Source of the DNA: Thermosaccharophagus gerlachensis
Lineage (GTDB): Bacteria > Armatimonadota > Fervidibacteria > Fervidibacterales > Thermosaccharophagaceae
Direction of reading: 5' to 3'
DNA length: 64,000 bases
NCBI GenBank assembly: GCA_041538025.1
Contig: JBGOEV010000003.1
Coordinates: forward strand, 1 to 64,000
Below, in pieces: positions 35,017-44,401 of the stretch; positions within the stretch are counted from its first letter, which is position 1; each line of letters opens with the position of its first letter. The translations under genes were made by a program, and so were the position numbers. The notes under the pieces were generated by a model. It was not told the origin of the DNA. It saw only the letters and a program-made list of their open reading frames with translations, and did not search any database.

Positions 35017-36309
35017 TCAGTTTTCGTCTCTAAGTTCATTCAAGCGCTTGAGCTTCAACCACTTTATTCGTTTTCCTTCCATCTCAACGACTTCAAGTTT
35101 TACATCTCCCACAGTCAGGCTATCGCCAACCTTTGGTATGCGTTCAAGCAGTTCATAGACAAGCTCTGCGAGTGTATCGTATTCCTCTTCTGGAAGCTCA
35201 ACGTCAAGTAGCTTCTCAATTTCCCTCAAGCTAAGCCTTGCTTCAACGAGGTAGCTACCATCGTCTAACCTTTGAACAAACTTTTGAACCACATCCCATT
35301 CATCGTGTATCTCGCCGAATATAACCTCAATCAAGTCTTCAACCGTCACCAAGCCAGCCACATTTCCTTCCTCATCAAGGGCTATAGCCATGCTCTTTCT
35401 TGTCCTCTGCATTGTTTCAAGGACAGTATAAGCTCGTTGTGTTTCTGCGACGAAGAGAGCTTCTCTGCAGATTGATTCAATTGGCATGTCAAGTTTGCCA
35501 GAATGCCATGCTAAGAGTGCATCCTTTGCGTGCAGTATCCCTATGATGTTATCAAGCTCTCCACTATACACTGGTAATCGGCTATGCCCACACTCAACCA
35601 TCTTCCTAACAGCATCTTCAAGCCTCATATCAGCTGGCACACAAACCATATCTCGCCTTCTAACCATGATCTCGCTCACTGTCACATCAGAAAATTCAAT
35701 TGCGCTCCAGAGCATTCTTCTTTCTTCGCCTGTTATCGTCCCTTGTTCTTCAGCCATCTTTATCAACGCTAAGAGCTCTGGCTCTGTTATGAGTGGGTAA
35801 TGCGCGTGTGGGTCGCTCCTCAAAATACGCAAAAGTATGCGCGAGATGCTCGTGACGACTGCGATAAGTGGTGACAAGATCAAATGAGCTACCTTAACCG
35901 GGATCGCTGCAAGTAGAGCTATCCTTTGTGGGTTTGAAACTCCATAAATAGCTGGAGCAAGGTCGGCTACAAGAAGCGCAAACAGGGCAAAGCCTACGAC
36001 TATAATCGGCTGGATGAGTTCTTTTCTTTCGCCAGCCAAATCAAGTGCTGCATGTGTTGCAAAGGCTTCAGCGATATAAAGGTGAGTAGTTATAGCGATG
36101 ATCAATGTTGCTATGAGCTTTAGCGGGTCTAAAAACAATCTTTGTATGAGCAGTGCCCTCTTGTTGCCAGCGCTCGCCAGCTTCCGAATCTGAATCCTGC
36201 CTACACCAAGCAGTCCAACCTCAGCAGCTGAAAAGAAAGCACCAATGCTGAGCGCAACCAACCCCAACAGGAGTTTAATAAGAACCACAATGGGAGGACC
36301 GTCTTCCAA
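35017..36309 (-). CDS. CNNM/CorC family transporter-associated protein (DUF21-CBS-CorC_HlyC), copy 2
   Basis: The 430-residue paralogue of the next gene has the same architecture. The DUF21 membrane domain carries the FFSAAEVGLLGVGR motif. The CBS pair has IMVRRRDMVCVPADMRLE and ALDEEGNVAGLVTVEDLIE, and the CorC_HlyC domain has DDGSYLVEARLSLREIEKLL. Tandem CNNM pairs are common and may form hetero-oligomers that move divalent cations. It is probably the first gene of the minus-strand operon CNNM-CNNM-DUF502-cupin. The 180-base gap upstream separates it from the divergent FmdB gene. Confidence 0.92.
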   Translation of the reverse strand: MEDGPPIVVLIKLLLGLVALSIGAFFSAAEVGLLGVGRIQIRKLASAGNKRALLIQRLFLDPLKLIATLIIAITTHLYIAEAFATHAALDLAGERKELIQPIIVVGFALFALLVADLAPAIYGVSNPQRIALLAAIPVKVAHLILSPLIAVVTSISRILLRILRSDPHAHYPLITEPELLALIKMAEEQGTITGEERRMLWSAIEFSDVTVSEIMVRRRDMVCVPADMRLEDAVRKMVECGHSRLPVYSGELDNIIGILHAKDALLAWHSGKLDMPIESICREALFVAETQRAYTVLETMQRTRKSMAIALDEEGNVAGLVTVEDLIEVIFGEIHDEWDVVQKFVQRLDDGSYLVEARLSLREIEKLLDVELPEEEYDTLAELVYELLERIPKVGDSLTVGDVKLEVVEMEGKRIKWLKLKRLNELRDEN

Positions 36310-36489
36310 TCTATCTATACCTCCACTTCAAAGACCAGTGTGGATGGTTCACATTTTGATCGCTGTATTCGTTTGCATTAAAAAGTATAACACTTAGCCC
36401 GCCGATGCGCGAAGAGATTTTATCACCCATCCATGGTTGCTATGATTTATTTCTGGTGCAGCACAAGGAGTAGAGGGGTGATGTAACTG

Positions 36490-36843
36490 ATGCCACTTTA
36501 CGAGTATAAATGCGAAGGTTGTGGGAAGCGTTTTACCTTTCTTTATGGGGTTGTAGCTGACAATGTGAGCCCTAAGTGCCCAAGATGTGGTGGCACCAGC
36601 TTGAAGAAGCTCATCTCAAGGACAAGACGGTTAAGGGGCGAGGACGAAATAATTGAGGGCATGGCTGAATCATTGGGCGACATAGATGAGACGGATACAA
36701 GAGCAATACGAAAGTTCATTAAGCGAATGGGTAAGGAGCTTGGCTCTGAACTGGGGGAGGATTTGACAGATGAGCTTGAAGCAGCACTGGAAGAAGAGGC
36801 AAAAGGCAGAAGTGAGGAGGAAGCCGACGAACGCATCTATTGA
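36490..36843 (+). CDS. FmdB-family zinc ribbon protein with acidic tail
   Basis: The 117-residue protein starts MPLYEYKCEGCGKRF and continues to CPRCGG, a complete FmdB-type C4 zinc ribbon. The C-terminal 60 residues are highly charged, mostly Glu with Asp and Arg (EELTDELEAALEEEAKG-like composition), and probably helical. The function of the family is unknown. It is the first gene of a plus-strand group with folB and folK, and folB begins inside its last 74 bases. Confidence 0.8.
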   Translation: MPLYEYKCEGCGKRFTFLYGVVADNVSPKCPRCGGTSLKKLISRTRRLRGEDEIIEGMAESLGDIDETDTRAIRKFIKRMGKELGSELGEDLTDELEAALEEEAKGRSEEEADERIY

Positions 36844-37249
36844 TTGTGCGCCCAAACCTCAAGGGGTAGAGGAGCGCAGTTTCGCAGATCGCATCCTTAT
36901 CAAAGGGATGCAATTTTATGGGTATCATGGCTTCACTGCCCATGAGAGGAAGGAAGGACGGCACATGAGTGTGGATGTATCGCTTGCTCTTGACCTTAGG
37001 AACGCTGGGTGCAGTGATAATTTGCGTCACACGGTTAATTACGTGTCGGTATACAAAGTTGTGCGCGATGTTGTTGTGAACGAGAAGTGTAAGCTCCTTG
37101 AGACACTCGCAACGAAAATAGCCGAGAAAATTATGGCTTCCTTCAACATGGTGCAAGAAGTTGAGGTGAGCGTTAGGAAACATAGCCCACCAATAGGTGG
37201 TGTTGCTGATTATGTTGAGGTGAGCGTGTTAAGGAGAAGAGAAAAATGA
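36770..37249 (+). CDS. folB: Dihydroneopterin aldolase
   Basis: The conserved domain begins near DRILIKGMQFYGYHGF and contains the catalytic Glu in HERKEG and the Lys in VRKHSPPIGG, as in FolB. The enzyme converts dihydroneopterin to 6-hydroxymethyl-dihydropterin in folate synthesis. The only in-frame ATG/GTG/TTG start is the ATG at 36770, which overlaps the FmdB gene by 74 bases and adds about 40 non-conserved residues. A start at a rarer codon such as ATT near 36838 is an alternative. The stop overlaps the folK start by four bases. folP and folE are not in the window. Confidence 0.88.
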   Translation: MSLKQHWKKRQKAEVRRKPTNASIDCAPKPQGVEERSFADRILIKGMQFYGYHGFTAHERKEGRHMSVDVSLALDLRNAGCSDNLRHTVNYVSVYKVVRDVVVNEKCKLLETLATKIAEKIMASFNMVQEVEVSVRKHSPPIGGVADYVEVSVLRRREK

Positions 37250-37809
37250 TGTGCAATCCTTTTTGTGTTGGCTTTAAAGGATCAAACCGCGATGTAGTGA
37301 AGGCGTTCATATCTCTTGGAAGCAACATAGAACCGAGGTTGCATTACCTTAAAAGGGCTGTCAAGATGCTTTCAGATTGCGAGGGGTTGCGTATAACAGC
37401 AGTGTCATCGGTTTATGAGACTGAGCCAGTTGAAGTGTCAACGCCTCAAATGTGGTTCTTGAATGCAGTCGTTGAGGTTGAAACGCACCTCTCGCCCTTT
37501 GAACTGTTCAGGTTGATGCAAAATATTGAGGCAAGGCTTGGTAGGGAGGGGAAAGGGTTAAAGGCTCCAAGAACGATTGATCTTGACTTGCTCATCTATG
37601 ATGAGTTGAGGCTTAAGACCCAACAGCTTGAGTTACCTCATCCAAGGCTTTGTGAGAGGGCTTTTGTAGTCATCCCGCTATGTGAGATAGCACCAAAACT
37701 CACGCTCCCAAGCGGTGAGAATGTCTGTGAAGTCGCAAAGAGGTTATCAAACCTCCAGAGGGTCGTGCTGCGTTTCAAGCCAACAGAGTGGGTGACATCC
37801 GAAATTTAA
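37246..37809 (+). CDS. folK: 6-hydroxymethyl-7,8-dihydropterin pyrophosphokinase (HPPK)
   Basis: The 187-residue protein has FISLGSNIEPR near the N-terminus, then SSVYETEPV, WFLNAVVEVET, and the metal-binding PRTIDLDLLIYD signature with LPHPRL after it. It transfers pyrophosphate from ATP to hydroxymethyl-dihydropterin, the step after FolB. The N-terminal roughly 15 residues before KAFISLG are extra. The start overlaps the folB stop (AATGATG), so the two are translated together. Confidence 0.93.
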   Translation: MMCNPFCVGFKGSNRDVVKAFISLGSNIEPRLHYLKRAVKMLSDCEGLRITAVSSVYETEPVEVSTPQMWFLNAVVEVETHLSPFELFRLMQNIEARLGREGKGLKAPRTIDLDLLIYDELRLKTQQLELPHPRLCERAFVVIPLCEIAPKLTLPSGENVCEVAKRLSNLQRVVLRFKPTEWVTSEI

Positions 37810-37857
37810 TATCGCACTTAAATGGTTTTTTGAGCCTTACAGTGAGGTGAACAGGTT

Positions 37858-39054
37858 GTGCCAGTGTTTAGATACAAGGCAAGAGGTGCAAACGGGAAGA
37901 TACAGTTTGGTGTTGAGTTGGCGTCTTCTCGCGAAGAAGCTTTAAAGATGCTCAAAGAGAAAGGTCTTTTAATCATTGAGCTTAGCGAGCAAAAGGAACA
38001 CCCAATGGCTTCGGTTATCTCTTGGGCGAACGAGGCGTTCAATATATTTCGCCCGAAGGCAAATCATTACGCTATTTTCTTCAGAAGCTTATCAACAGCC
38101 CTCTCAGCTGGCATGACATCTTACGAGGCTTTGGATATGCTTTCAACTTCAGCTCCACATCGCTCGTTGAAAAAGGTAGCTATGGAAGGGAAGCAAATCG
38201 CGGTCCGTGGCATTTCGCTATCGGATTTGTTTCGGCGCTATCGGCACATCTTCCCACAGTTCGTTTTGAGCTTAACGGAAGCCGGTGAAGAGAGCGGTAG
38301 ATTGGATCATGTGTTTGCTTTGCTCGCCGATTATTATGAGCGTGAACATGAACACTCGCTTGAGTTGAAGCGTGAGACATTTTATCCGAAGCTTCTTTTT
38401 GTTTTCTTGCTCCTATACGTTTGCGGGGTGCCATTGCTCATATCATGGTTGACTGGAAAAGTTTCCACAGGTGAATTCGTGTGGAAGTTCATCAAAGGGA
38501 TTTCACGGTATGCGCTTATCATCGCTTTGTGCTATTTCGCCATAAGGGGTTTAATATCTCTGCCACAAGTGCGTTTGCTCGCTGAAGCTGTCTTTTCCTT
38601 TTCCCCACTGGTTGGGAACATAAGGAGAAGGATTGTTGAGGCAAGGTTCCTAAGGGCATTGTCTTTGCTTCAATCTGCTGGCATTGATGCTGGGCGTTCG
38701 CTTGAGCTTGCTGGCAAAGCTTCCGGAAGCAGACTCCTTGAAGCGTCCTGCATGCATGCCTCAAAGCTTGCAAGAGAAGGTAAAAGGATGAGCGAGGCTC
38801 TCATGGTTTCGTTAAAAGGCAGTGTGGCAATCCAACCAACAACAATGCAGATGCTCTCAACCGCTGAAACAACTGGCAGGCTTGATGAACTCCTACAGAA
38901 CCTCGCAAACAGATATGAGCAGGAGGCTTTTGTTGGATTGCGCCAATGTGCCATTGCCATCGGTGTGCTCATGCTCCTTGTGGCTGCAGTTATTATCGGA
39001 GCTATCGTCATAAGTTTTTACACAGGCTATTACAAGGGATTGGGCTTGCAGTGA
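37858..39054 (+). CDS. Type II secretion / type IV pilus inner-membrane protein (GspF/PilC family)
   Basis: The 398-residue protein has two T2SS-F domains (about 65-190 and 260-385), each followed by hydrophobic segments, and the N-terminal FRYKARGANGKI motif typical of GspF/PilC. It acts as the inner-membrane platform for pilin or pseudopilin assembly. It starts at GTG with GAGGTG about 12 bases upstream. It is isolated from GspE/PilB, pilins and secretins here, and the Tad genes lie 30 kb away. It may be an orphan or belong to a dispersed type IV pilus system. It converges with murJ. Confidence 0.85.
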   Translation: MPVFRYKARGANGKIQFGVELASSREEALKMLKEKGLLIIELSEQKEHPMASVISWANEAFNIFRPKANHYAIFFRSLSTALSAGMTSYEALDMLSTSAPHRSLKKVAMEGKQIAVRGISLSDLFRRYRHIFPQFVLSLTEAGEESGRLDHVFALLADYYEREHEHSLELKRETFYPKLLFVFLLLYVCGVPLLISWLTGKVSTGEFVWKFIKGISRYALIIALCYFAIRGLISLPQVRLLAEAVFSFSPLVGNIRRRIVEARFLRALSLLQSAGIDAGRSLELAGKASGSRLLEASCMHASKLAREGKRMSEALMVSLKGSVAIQPTTMQMLSTAETTGRLDELLQNLANRYEQEAFVGLRQCAIAIGVLMLLVAAVIIGAIVISFYTGYYKGLGLQ

Positions 39055-39060
39055 ACTTAA

Positions 39061-40737
39061 CTATCTTTGCTTCCTTCGTATCAGCTCATACAATTTCCTT
39101 CTCATAACCTCTACCTCTTCCAAGCGCCCTACGAATGCCACGAGCAAAAAAGCGCCTGTGCCAAGGAATGACGGTATGAACACAGCTAACATGCGCCACC
39201 ATAAACTTAAATCCATTTGCTTGTGAAAAAGCATTGCGCACATGTGTGCGCAAAATCCTGCAGCGATTGCGCTAACTGCAACCCATAAACAAAAGCGTCC
39301 CAGCTCATCCCATTTAACTGAGCCAATGCGCCTGCTCATAAGCAAAAGCAACATGAGCATGTTAAACCAAGCCGATACTGACGATGCCAAAGCTAACCCT
39401 CCATGTTGGAGCTGTGAATGGACGAGTATCCTGCTTATAGTTATCGCGATGGCAAAGCTACAAAGCGCTACAAGCACTGGTGTCCTCGTATCGTGAAGCG
39501 CATAGAATACCCTTGCTAACACATTCTGGCATGACATCGCTGGAACACCGATGCTGTAAAAGAGGAGGGCGAGCGCTGTTGCTTGCGTATCAAACGCAGT
39601 CCAACGCCCGTATTGGAAGAGAAGGGTTATTATTTCACTCCTCAGGACGCCAATCAAAGTTGCAGAAAGAGTTGCAAGCAGTATTATCGCTTTCAAGCCA
39701 GCGATGGCTTGCTCACGCAGTCTTTCAATATCTTCCTTTGCAGCAAGGGTTGATAACGTTGGGAAGAGCGCGATACCTATGCTTGCACCAAAAAGCGCAA
39801 CTGGAAGTTGCATGACTCTGTTTGCCATCTCAACCGATGTTGCAGCTCCGTGTGGTAAGACAGAGCTGAAACTGCGCGGCAAAATCGTTGAGTTAATGTA
39901 AGTCACCGAAAGGCTTAACATGACGGGCAGGATGAGTCTTATAACCTCCCTTGCGCCTTCGTCACGCCAATCAAAACACGGCATGAAGTTCATCCCAAGT
40001 CTCCAAAGCCTCACCCATTGGACGCCAGTTGTCCCGATTGCAGCACCAACCAAAGCTCCTATTGCCATGCCTTCAACACCACCACCACGCCAGTTTGAGC
40101 CAACCGAAGCACCGATTATGCCACCAAGGAGTATCCCGATGTTGTAGAGGATTGATTGAATTGGTGGCTCAGCGAAACAACCGAGTGACATGAGTGCACC
40201 AGAGAACAATGCCCCAAGCGCAAAGAAGAATTGGGCTGGAAGGAGTATGCGCACGAGCGTTATGGTCAGCGTCAACTTTTTCTCGTCGGAAACCATCCCC
40301 GGAAAAAGTAGCACAACAATTGTTGGTGCAAGGAACTCGCAAGCGATTATGACGATGGTCAAAAACATGGCTATGTATGTCATCAGGACATTGAATGTCT
40401 TTATCGCTTTCTCGTCTTCGCCCCTTGCGAGGTAGGACGAGAAGACGGGTATAAAGCCAGATAACAGGGCTCCCCCAGAAGCAAGCAGATAAACCAAATC
40501 TGGCAAGCTGAAGGCGCTAACATAGGCATCTGTGCGCCAATCACGCCCAAACAGTGTTGTCCTGCCTATGTCTCGTATAACACCTGTGATCCGTGAAAGA
40601 CCAACAAGAGAGCTCGTTATAATGGCAGCCCTAACAACGCCTGTTTTCTCATTGCGCTTCAGTGAGATGTTCGGCTTGCAACGAAAATCATCATCCTCAA
40701 CACTGCAGGGCAAGATGGTATTACACCTCACTTTCAA
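39061..40737 (-). CDS. murJ: Lipid II flippase MurJ (MviN family)
   Basis: The 558-residue protein has about fourteen membrane segments and the MurJ N-terminal motif SSLVGLSRITGVIRD (about 42-56). The next conserved block is FLLPDLVYLL-like (here SLPDLVYLLASGGALLSGFIPVFS). It flips lipid-linked peptidoglycan precursor across the inner membrane. The TTG start follows AAGGAAG. About 35 polar residues precede the conserved region. It is the last gene of a minus-strand group with an apparent cell-envelope theme (deacetylase, UbiA-type transferase, mannosidase). Confidence 0.9.
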   Translation of the reverse strand: MKVRCNTILPCSVEDDDFRCKPNISLKRNEKTGVVRAAIITSSLVGLSRITGVIRDIGRTTLFGRDWRTDAYVSAFSLPDLVYLLASGGALLSGFIPVFSSYLARGEDEKAIKTFNVLMTYIAMFLTIVIIACEFLAPTIVVLLFPGMVSDEKKLTLTITLVRILLPAQFFFALGALFSGALMSLGCFAEPPIQSILYNIGILLGGIIGASVGSNWRGGGVEGMAIGALVGAAIGTTGVQWVRLWRLGMNFMPCFDWRDEGAREVIRLILPVMLSLSVTYINSTILPRSFSSVLPHGAATSVEMANRVMQLPVALFGASIGIALFPTLSTLAAKEDIERLREQAIAGLKAIILLATLSATLIGVLRSEIITLLFQYGRWTAFDTQATALALLFYSIGVPAMSCQNVLARVFYALHDTRTPVLVALCSFAIAITISRILVHSQLQHGGLALASSVSAWFNMLMLLLLMSRRIGSVKWDELGRFCLWVAVSAIAAGFCAHMCAMLFHKQMDLSLWWRMLAVFIPSFLGTGAFLLVAFVGRLEEVEVMRRKLYELIRRKQR

Positions 40738-40778
40738 AGAAAGCTTCCTTTAGAGCGAAGGCTCAGTTTGTGCTGTCA

Positions 40779-43406
40779 TTAAAAGACAAGCTCAACCGTT
40801 TTAATCTCGTATGGAGCACACTCAATGGGTATACTGCCATCCTCGTTTATGCTGAGCTTACCACCTTCAACTCTTTCCTCATTCAGGTTGGTGAGCCATG
40901 CCTCTTTCGGCTTTTGGAATGGGCGTATCGTTATAACCTGTGGTTTCTCATCCGAGTTGTAGAAGCGCACAATGAATGAATCACGCCATTCACACTTCTT
41001 CATGGCTGTTACAAAACCGCATGGTGGTTCAACTGATAAGAAACTCATTGAATGTGGTAGCCTCGTTTCTCCTCTCCCTTTCCATTCACTCACCAGCACA
41101 TATACACTGTGCTCGTGGGCATACCTTTGAACAAGCGAATCTAACCAGTTGCCCGAGTGCGTTATCACAGCGTAACGGAATGTGTGAGTCCCAAGGCACT
41201 GTGCCTCTGGTGTCTGTATTGCTGGACCTGCATGCCCGGGGCGAGTGAGTAGATCACCACGAGAGAGCCAGCCAACGCACCTAAGTAGCGTAAGGTAGAT
41301 CACGCAACCGTTCTCCGTCTTCCTTACCTCGTATTCCGGCAACCCGTGGTTGATGAGTGCAAAGGCACTCTTTCCATCAGTGAGCTCAATGAACTTACCT
41401 TGGTGATTTGTTGGCGACGGTTTTTGTGCCCACCCTTCACCAGATGGCATCTTAAGTGGTCGCTTAAGAATGCAGAAGTGACCTTCAACTGTGACATAGT
41501 CAGAGTTTATCCCCGTTGGAAAGACAACCCTTAGCCTGTGGTCTTTTATCCTGTTGTCAACCTGCGTCGTAAAGTCAATCCTTGGAGAGCCAGAGTGAAG
41601 TCTGACGGTTGTCGTTATCGGAAGGAGGCAAGTTCTTGTTGAACGAGCTTTCCTATCCTCTCGGAGCTGGCATGGCAGACGCCAATCCACTCTTATGAGC
41701 ATCTCGGCAGCTACAGCTCCGATGGACCTTACTCTAACTTTCGCAACCTCGTTCTCCGTTGTTACAACATGCGTCTCCTCAATTGGCGAATAGTCGTATT
41801 CATCGCCTGCATCCTCAGCATCCTCAAAAAGCAAAAGACCGCTGTATACCTTACCGTCAGCCTTTGATAGTATTTCAAGCGTTCCATTCCTGTTAACACT
41901 TACGCGGTAGTATTCGTTTTCAATAAAGTTTGAACCAACGTTGATGTCGCTGATTGCTCTCTTCCCTGTGCTACCTCGCACGAAGTAAACAGTCGTGTAT
42001 CCAAACGGTGGTATCTCGTCCACTTTAACTAACCATTCAGCTTCATCGCCCACTTTAAAGCGTGAAGCAGCAAGCACCTTCCCATTCGCATCTACGAAAG
42101 CCCCCTTTGCATCCTTTGGTAGCTTCACACTTATTAACTCGGTGCGTTTCCAAGGGAGTGTGTTGAAGACGACGAAGGCTTTTTCGCATCCTTGTGGCAT
42201 AACTGAGCGTGCATCAATATGCGAGCACAATTCTAAGAGCGCATCGTTCAACAAAGTTCTACCGACCTGCTCTACAAGTGAGTAGCGGTGCATATCCTCT
42301 CTGTGGACTTGGTCAATGCTACAGCCACATATGTCATCATGAGGATGGTTCTTCATAAGAGTGCGCCACGCATACCAAATATGTCCCGAAGGATAAGGTC
42401 GCTTACATGTGAGCCACGAAATAGCACAAACTGGCTCAACATATCTCTCAAGGAGTAGCTGTGCATTTTCATTTGCTTGCTTAATTGGCATGCGAGAAGA
42501 AAGCACACCAGAAAGCAAGTATTGATAACGGCTCCCTCTGAACTCACCCCTGTATCTTTTCAATTGGGTGCAGCGCTCACGCACAAGTTTTAGGTAATCG
42601 TAGAAGCTACCGATTATGAGTTTCCCTTCATTCCAGTGTTGGTTGATGTAATCAACTATGTCAGGCAGTTCAGGTTGTGGTTCAACATGGTCGCAACCGT
42701 TGTTGAACAACAGCACAGTTGTAGTTGCATATTTGCGCAATCGTTCCACGAGCTCAATCGTTCGCCTCAACCCAGCCTCGCAATCAACACGGAAGCCATC
42801 TTCGGTGCGCACGTAACCAAGGTGAACAGCGTTGCAGTATCCGCCAATCTGATGGACAGCAAGCACCTCCGATTTGCCGTCCATACCTTCCCACAAAAAC
42901 TCGCTCCCTAATTCTTCACCTTCATCTCCAACTCCTCTCATAAATATTGCGGAGTCAATCCCAAAGCCACGAAGTATCTGCGGAAGCTGTGCTATGTGTC
43001 CAAACGGGTCTGGTATGTAGCCAACTTTCATCACTCCTCCCATCCTGCTTGCTATCTTGTGCCCGAGCATTAAGTTGCGCACAAGCGCCTCGGCGCTTAC
43101 GAGAAACTCATCAGGTAACACATACCAAGGACCAATCAAAAGCCTTCCTGAGCTAACCAGTTCCTTTATTTCAGCCTCTCGCTCTGGGCATATTTCAAGG
43201 TAGTCTTCAATGACGACTGTCTGCCCATCAAGAACAAAGCACTTGAAACGCTCATTTGATTTGAGAAGCTCAATGAGCTTGTTCATTAGCCTCACCAAGC
43301 GTATGCGAAACTGCTCAAATGTGAGATACCAAGCCCTATCCCAATGTGTATGTGGAACGACGATGACGGTGAGCTGTTCTGAGAGTTCATGTCCAACCTC
43401 AGGCAT
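40779..43406 (-). CDS. Glycoside hydrolase family 38 alpha-mannosidase
   Basis: The 875-residue protein starts with the GH38 zinc-site motif VPHTHWDRAWYLTFEQFR (about 16-33). It carries the second conserved block YIPDPFGHIAQLPQIL, whose Asp is the family nucleophile position. A helical central domain and C-terminal beta domains (about 480-875) follow the catalytic barrel, as in bacterial MngB-type enzymes. It would release alpha-linked mannose or mannosylglycerate-type sugars. No signal peptide is seen, so it is likely cytoplasmic. A strong GGAG lies before the ATG. It lies 40 bases from murJ and the UbiA-type gene. Confidence 0.9.
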   Translation of the reverse strand: MPEVGHELSEQLTVIVVPHTHWDRAWYLTFEQFRIRLVRLMNKLIELLKSNERFKCFVLDGQTVVIEDYLEICPEREAEIKELVSSGRLLIGPWYVLPDEFLVSAEALVRNLMLGHKIASRMGGVMKVGYIPDPFGHIAQLPQILRGFGIDSAIFMRGVGDEGEELGSEFLWEGMDGKSEVLAVHQIGGYCNAVHLGYVRTEDGFRVDCEAGLRRTIELVERLRKYATTTVLLFNNGCDHVEPQPELPDIVDYINQHWNEGKLIIGSFYDYLKLVRERCTQLKRYRGEFRGSRYQYLLSGVLSSRMPIKQANENAQLLLERYVEPVCAISWLTCKRPYPSGHIWYAWRTLMKNHPHDDICGCSIDQVHREDMHRYSLVEQVGRTLLNDALLELCSHIDARSVMPQGCEKAFVVFNTLPWKRTELISVKLPKDAKGAFVDANGKVLAASRFKVGDEAEWLVKVDEIPPFGYTTVYFVRGSTGKRAISDINVGSNFIENEYYRVSVNRNGTLEILSKADGKVYSGLLLFEDAEDAGDEYDYSPIEETHVVTTENEVAKVRVRSIGAVAAEMLIRVDWRLPCQLREDRKARSTRTCLLPITTTVRLHSGSPRIDFTTQVDNRIKDHRLRVVFPTGINSDYVTVEGHFCILKRPLKMPSGEGWAQKPSPTNHQGKFIELTDGKSAFALINHGLPEYEVRKTENGCVIYLTLLRCVGWLSRGDLLTRPGHAGPAIQTPEAQCLGTHTFRYAVITHSGNWLDSLVQRYAHEHSVYVLVSEWKGRGETRLPHSMSFLSVEPPCGFVTAMKKCEWRDSFIVRFYNSDEKPQVITIRPFQKPKEAWLTNLNEERVEGGKLSINEDGSIPIECAPYEIKTVELVF

Positions 43407-43449
43407 TCTCCTTTCCCCTCCCTTTGCAGGTTTTGCTTGACGGAAGCCA

Positions 43450-44376
43450 CTACTTACCTGTAAGAAAGCTCAAAGCTATTATCGTAAGCATCCACAACAG
43501 CACTGTCAGCATCAATGGTATATCCTGTAGCATCTTTTCTGGTGCACCAGCCACATCACTGCTGTATGCAAGGTGCATGTATCTAAATGTGCCGTAGATA
43601 ACGTAGGGTATGGTGAGCATAAGCAGCGGTGAATCTGAGTTCCCAAGCAGGATATGCGGTGCTGTAAATGTATAGAGCGAATATGCCATGATGGTCGCTG
43701 CAGCAGTTGCAGCTATCATTTGGTCAAGCATTGCGGGTGTATACTTTGGTAGCACATTCCTGAAATTGTGTGCCGTCTCCCCCAAGAGTAGCAGTTCATG
43801 TCTTCTCTTGCATAGGGCTATGAAGAGAGCAAGCAAAAGCGTGCATAGTAGTAGCCAAGGCGATATGTTTACGCCTATAGCGAGACAGCCCGCAACAACG
43901 CGAAGCACAAACCCTAAAGCTACCGCAAGCACATCAATGATAACTATCTCCTTAAGTAGCATTGAATAGGCGAGCGCCCAGATAGGATACGATATAGCTG
44001 CGGTGAGGAAAAGAGGTGTATGCATCATAGCGCTGACGATGACGGCGAGGATGATCCCACATGTTAAGCAAAGCAATGAAAAAAAGAGTGCCTCGCTTGG
44101 TTTTATCCGCCCCGATGGTAAAGGACGCCCACGCTTTAGAGGGTGATTGGCATCCCGCTTCATATCTTTTATATCGTTCACTGCATATGCAAACGATGAC
44201 AGGAAGCAGAAGCAGATAAAAGCTATAATCGTTGCAGCCAGCTCAATTAGGGCTTCTGGCATGCTAATCTTCAATCTCCCTGCGAAGATGTATCCAGCAA
44301 ACAGAAGCCCATTCTTCGCCCACTGGTTTGGTCTTGCAAGCTCAATTACAGAGAGCAGTTTGCTTTTTCTGCTCAT
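43450..44376 (-). CDS. UbiA-family prenyltransferase, decaprenyl-phosphate phosphoribosyltransferase-like
   Basis: The roughly 308-residue polytopic membrane protein has the first Asp-rich motif as NDIKDMKRDANHP followed by LKRGRPLPSGRI. Its N-terminus, LARPNQWAKNGLLFAG, matches the RPxQWxKN start of the 5-phosphoribosyl-1-PP:decaprenyl-phosphate transferase subgroup. That enzyme makes polyprenyl-phosphoryl ribose for arabinose-containing wall glycans in actinobacteria. Whether this bacterium uses it that way is unknown. ATG 44376 is preferred, with AAGGGTG upstream at workable distance; the GTG at 44388 sits directly on that site. It starts after the deacetylase gene in the same direction. 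Confidence 0.8.
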   Translation of the reverse strand: MSRKSKLLSVIELARPNQWAKNGLLFAGYIFAGRLKISMPEALIELAATIIAFICFCFLSSFAYAVNDIKDMKRDANHPLKRGRPLPSGRIKPSEALFFSLLCLTCGIILAVIVSAMMHTPLFLTAAISYPIWALAYSMLLKEIVIIDVLAVALGFVLRVVAGCLAIGVNISPWLLLCTLLLALFIALCKRRHELLLLGETAHNFRNVLPKYTPAMLDQMIAATAAATIMAYSLYTFTAPHILLGNSDSPLLMLTIPYVIYGTFRYMHLAYSSDVAGAPEKMLQDIPLMLTVLLWMLTIIALSFLTGK

Positions 44377-44401
44377 GCTTGAAAGCACACCCTTATGTGA
44401 T

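Noticed and set aside
37858..39054. Membership of the GspF/PilC gene in the Tad pilus operon
   Set aside because: It has two T2SS-F domains and the GspF N-terminal motif, unlike TadB/TadC, and lies 30 kb from the Tad genes on the other strand.
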